Below are positions 6,331 through 7,149 of a stretch of 7,149 nt of DNA, piece after piece. Where the stretch lies: the NCBI GenBank assembly GCA_024642295.1, contig JAHEBK010000085.1:1-7149 (forward strand). Reading direction: 5' to 3'. Position 1 is the stretch's first letter. Each line of letters starts with the position of its first letter. A program made the translations under genes and the position numbers. Below the pieces are notes generated by a model. It had not been told where the DNA came from. It saw nothing but the letters and a program-made list of their open reading frames with translations, and ran no database searches. This DNA is from Flavobacterium sp. GTDB lineage: Bacteria; Bacteroidota; Bacteroidia; Flavobacteriales; Flavobacteriaceae.

Positions 6331-7086
6331 CTATAGTTTTAATTTGTTCTTCAATCTTTTTTTTCTGTAATAGCGGTCTTGAAATTTTTGAGTATATCCC
6401 CAAAGTGCTTCAAATATGGTGGTTTCAGTGTGAGTGTACAATCTTGCATATTCATTACTCATAACACGAACCATTTCTATATGAGGAGTCAACCTTGAAA
6501 GATTTTTCATTCTAGTTTCAAAGTCTAAATTTTGATGAAATTTCATCCTGTTTAAATCAACCAAAAAGAAGGAATAGTTGCCGTTCTCTTCCTTTTTTAT
6601 CAATGTATTTCCAGGCGAATGATCCAAAAACTCAATACCTTGTTCGTGCATGTGAAAACAAAATTGGGTAAATTGGCGTAAAATATTTTCAGCATCTGGA
6701 TATTTACTTTCGACCAAATCTCTAAACATTAAATCAAAACTCAAGTGTTCAGAAATATAATAACTTTCTTTTAATGTAATTCCAGCTTTATTTTCAAAAT
6801 AAGCAATAGGCAATGGGGTTCCTACGTTTTTACTAATTAAATATTGTGCATATTCAAAAGAACGTTTTGCTTTTGATTTTCTAAAAAAACGATAGATAAT
6901 TCCATTAAGAATACCTGGAATTTTAAATGACTTTACATTGATAGTTCGACCATCTATGGTAAACAATTTTATTTTGTTTCGTTTTCCATCCCCAAACAAC
7001 TCACCAGTTGTGTTGAAATTATTGAGAACAGAAATAATCTCTGTTTGATTTGTTAAAATTCTATTTGATTCAAATCTTGTTAACAT
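6331..7086 (-). CDS. LPS core kinase, WaaP/Kdo-kinase (InaA-like) family
   Basis: This 251-residue small protein-kinase-fold enzyme is likely to phosphorylate a core sugar (Kdo or heptose) of LPS using ATP at the inner membrane's cytoplasmic side. Visible kinase elements are a glycine-poor N-lobe, INVKSFK (49-55) with the probable ATP-binding lysine K52, AKRSFEYAQYL (73-83) with the helix-C glutamate E78, the catalytic loop FLDHSPGNTLI (153-163) with D155 and N160, and VDLNRMKF (176-183), where D177 replaces the D of the DFG motif as in this family. The C-terminus is very basic (YYRKKRLKNKLKL), suiting contact with the acidic membrane or core. The start at 7086 is the only ATG near the N-lobe and lies 21 bases after the stop of an upstream partial gene, with 6 bases to the next gene, so it is mid-operon. 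Phosphates on the core stabilise the outer membrane through divalent cations. The acceptor residue is inferred only from the family. Confidence 0.9.
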   Translation of the reverse strand: MLTRFESNRILTNQTEIISVLNNFNTTGELFGDGKRNKIKLFTIDGRTINVKSFKIPGILNGIIYRFFRKSKAKRSFEYAQYLISKNVGTPLPIAYFENKAGITLKESYYISEHLSFDLMFRDLVESKYPDAENILRQFTQFCFHMHEQGIEFLDHSPGNTLIKKEENGNYSFFLVDLNRMKFHQNLDFETRMKNLSRLTPHIEMVRVMSNEYARLYTHTETTIFEALWGYTQKFQDRYYRKKRLKNKLKL

Positions 7087-7107
7087 AAATAATACAGAAA
7101 ATTGATT

Positions 7108-7149
7108 TTAATACTGGTCAATTATTGGTTTCCAAAATTCAATAACTTT
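7108..7149 (-). CDS. C-terminal fragment of an unidentified gene, cut by the window edge
   Basis: Reading leftwards from 7149, one minus-strand frame is open for 13 codons (KVIEFWKPIIDQY) and stops with TAA at 7110-7108. The other two minus frames hit stops within a few codons. The peptide has a natural protein-like composition and the stop lies 21 bases before the kinase ATG, matching the tight spacing of the rest of this strand. It is therefore most likely the end of the gene preceding the kinase in the same operon, and given the context another glycan or LPS gene. Thirteen residues are too few to name a family. The 21 bases between (7087-7107) show no clear ribosome site. Confidence 0.5.
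   Translation of the reverse strand, partial: KVIEFWKPIIDQY

Noticed and set aside
1..7149. Mobile element, CRISPR array, tRNA/rRNA or defence system
   Set aside because: No transposase, integrase, spaced direct repeats, cloverleaf or nuclease motif was seen; all readable genes belong to glycan or LPS assembly.

Overview
The window is strongly AT-rich, with A/T-heavy codons, long A and T tracts and few recognisable Shine-Dalgarno sites. The protein families match those in surface-polysaccharide loci of Bacteroidota, most likely a Flavobacterium-like member of the Flavobacteriia. That assignment rests on composition and protein style only. All eight complete or near-complete genes are envelope glycan genes, and seven of the eight are glycosyltransferases or a glycan deacetylase. 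I see no RNA gene, insertion sequence, CRISPR array or phage gene.

Left block, plus strand, 1-4661: five genes are packed as one apparent operon. They are a GT87-type membrane glycosyltransferase (cut by the left window edge), a polyprenyl-phosphate-sugar-synthase-like GT2 with two C-terminal membrane helices, a NodB-fold polysaccharide deacetylase, a GT9 heptosyltransferase-family enzyme and a GT4 glycosyltransferase. The junctions are an 8-base overlap, a 4-base overlap, a 7-base gap and a 1-base gap, so translational coupling is likely.

A 124-base gap (4662-4785) holds a nested AT-rich inverted repeat. It is followed by a WaaE-like GT2 on the plus strand (4786-5559).

Right block, minus strand, 5566-7149: reading leftwards there is the last 13 codons of an unidentified gene (stop at 7108), a WaaP/Kdo-kinase-like LPS core kinase, and a second WaaE-like GT2. 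The two WaaE-like paralogues meet tail to tail with 6 bases between stop codons, inside an A-tract/T-tract inverted repeat that could end transcription both ways. No stretch over 300 bases lacks a gene.

Working together: the GT9, GT4, WaaE-like and kinase genes look like an LPS core (inner/outer core) assembly set acting at the cytoplasmic face. The first three genes form a different module: a lipid-linked sugar synthase, a deacetylase and a membrane-embedded lipid-linked-sugar transferase. The combination parallels the ArnC-ArnD-ArnT logic and suggests periplasmic decoration of LPS or another glycan with a deacylated amino sugar. This is the most interesting inference in the window and is not proven by the sequence.
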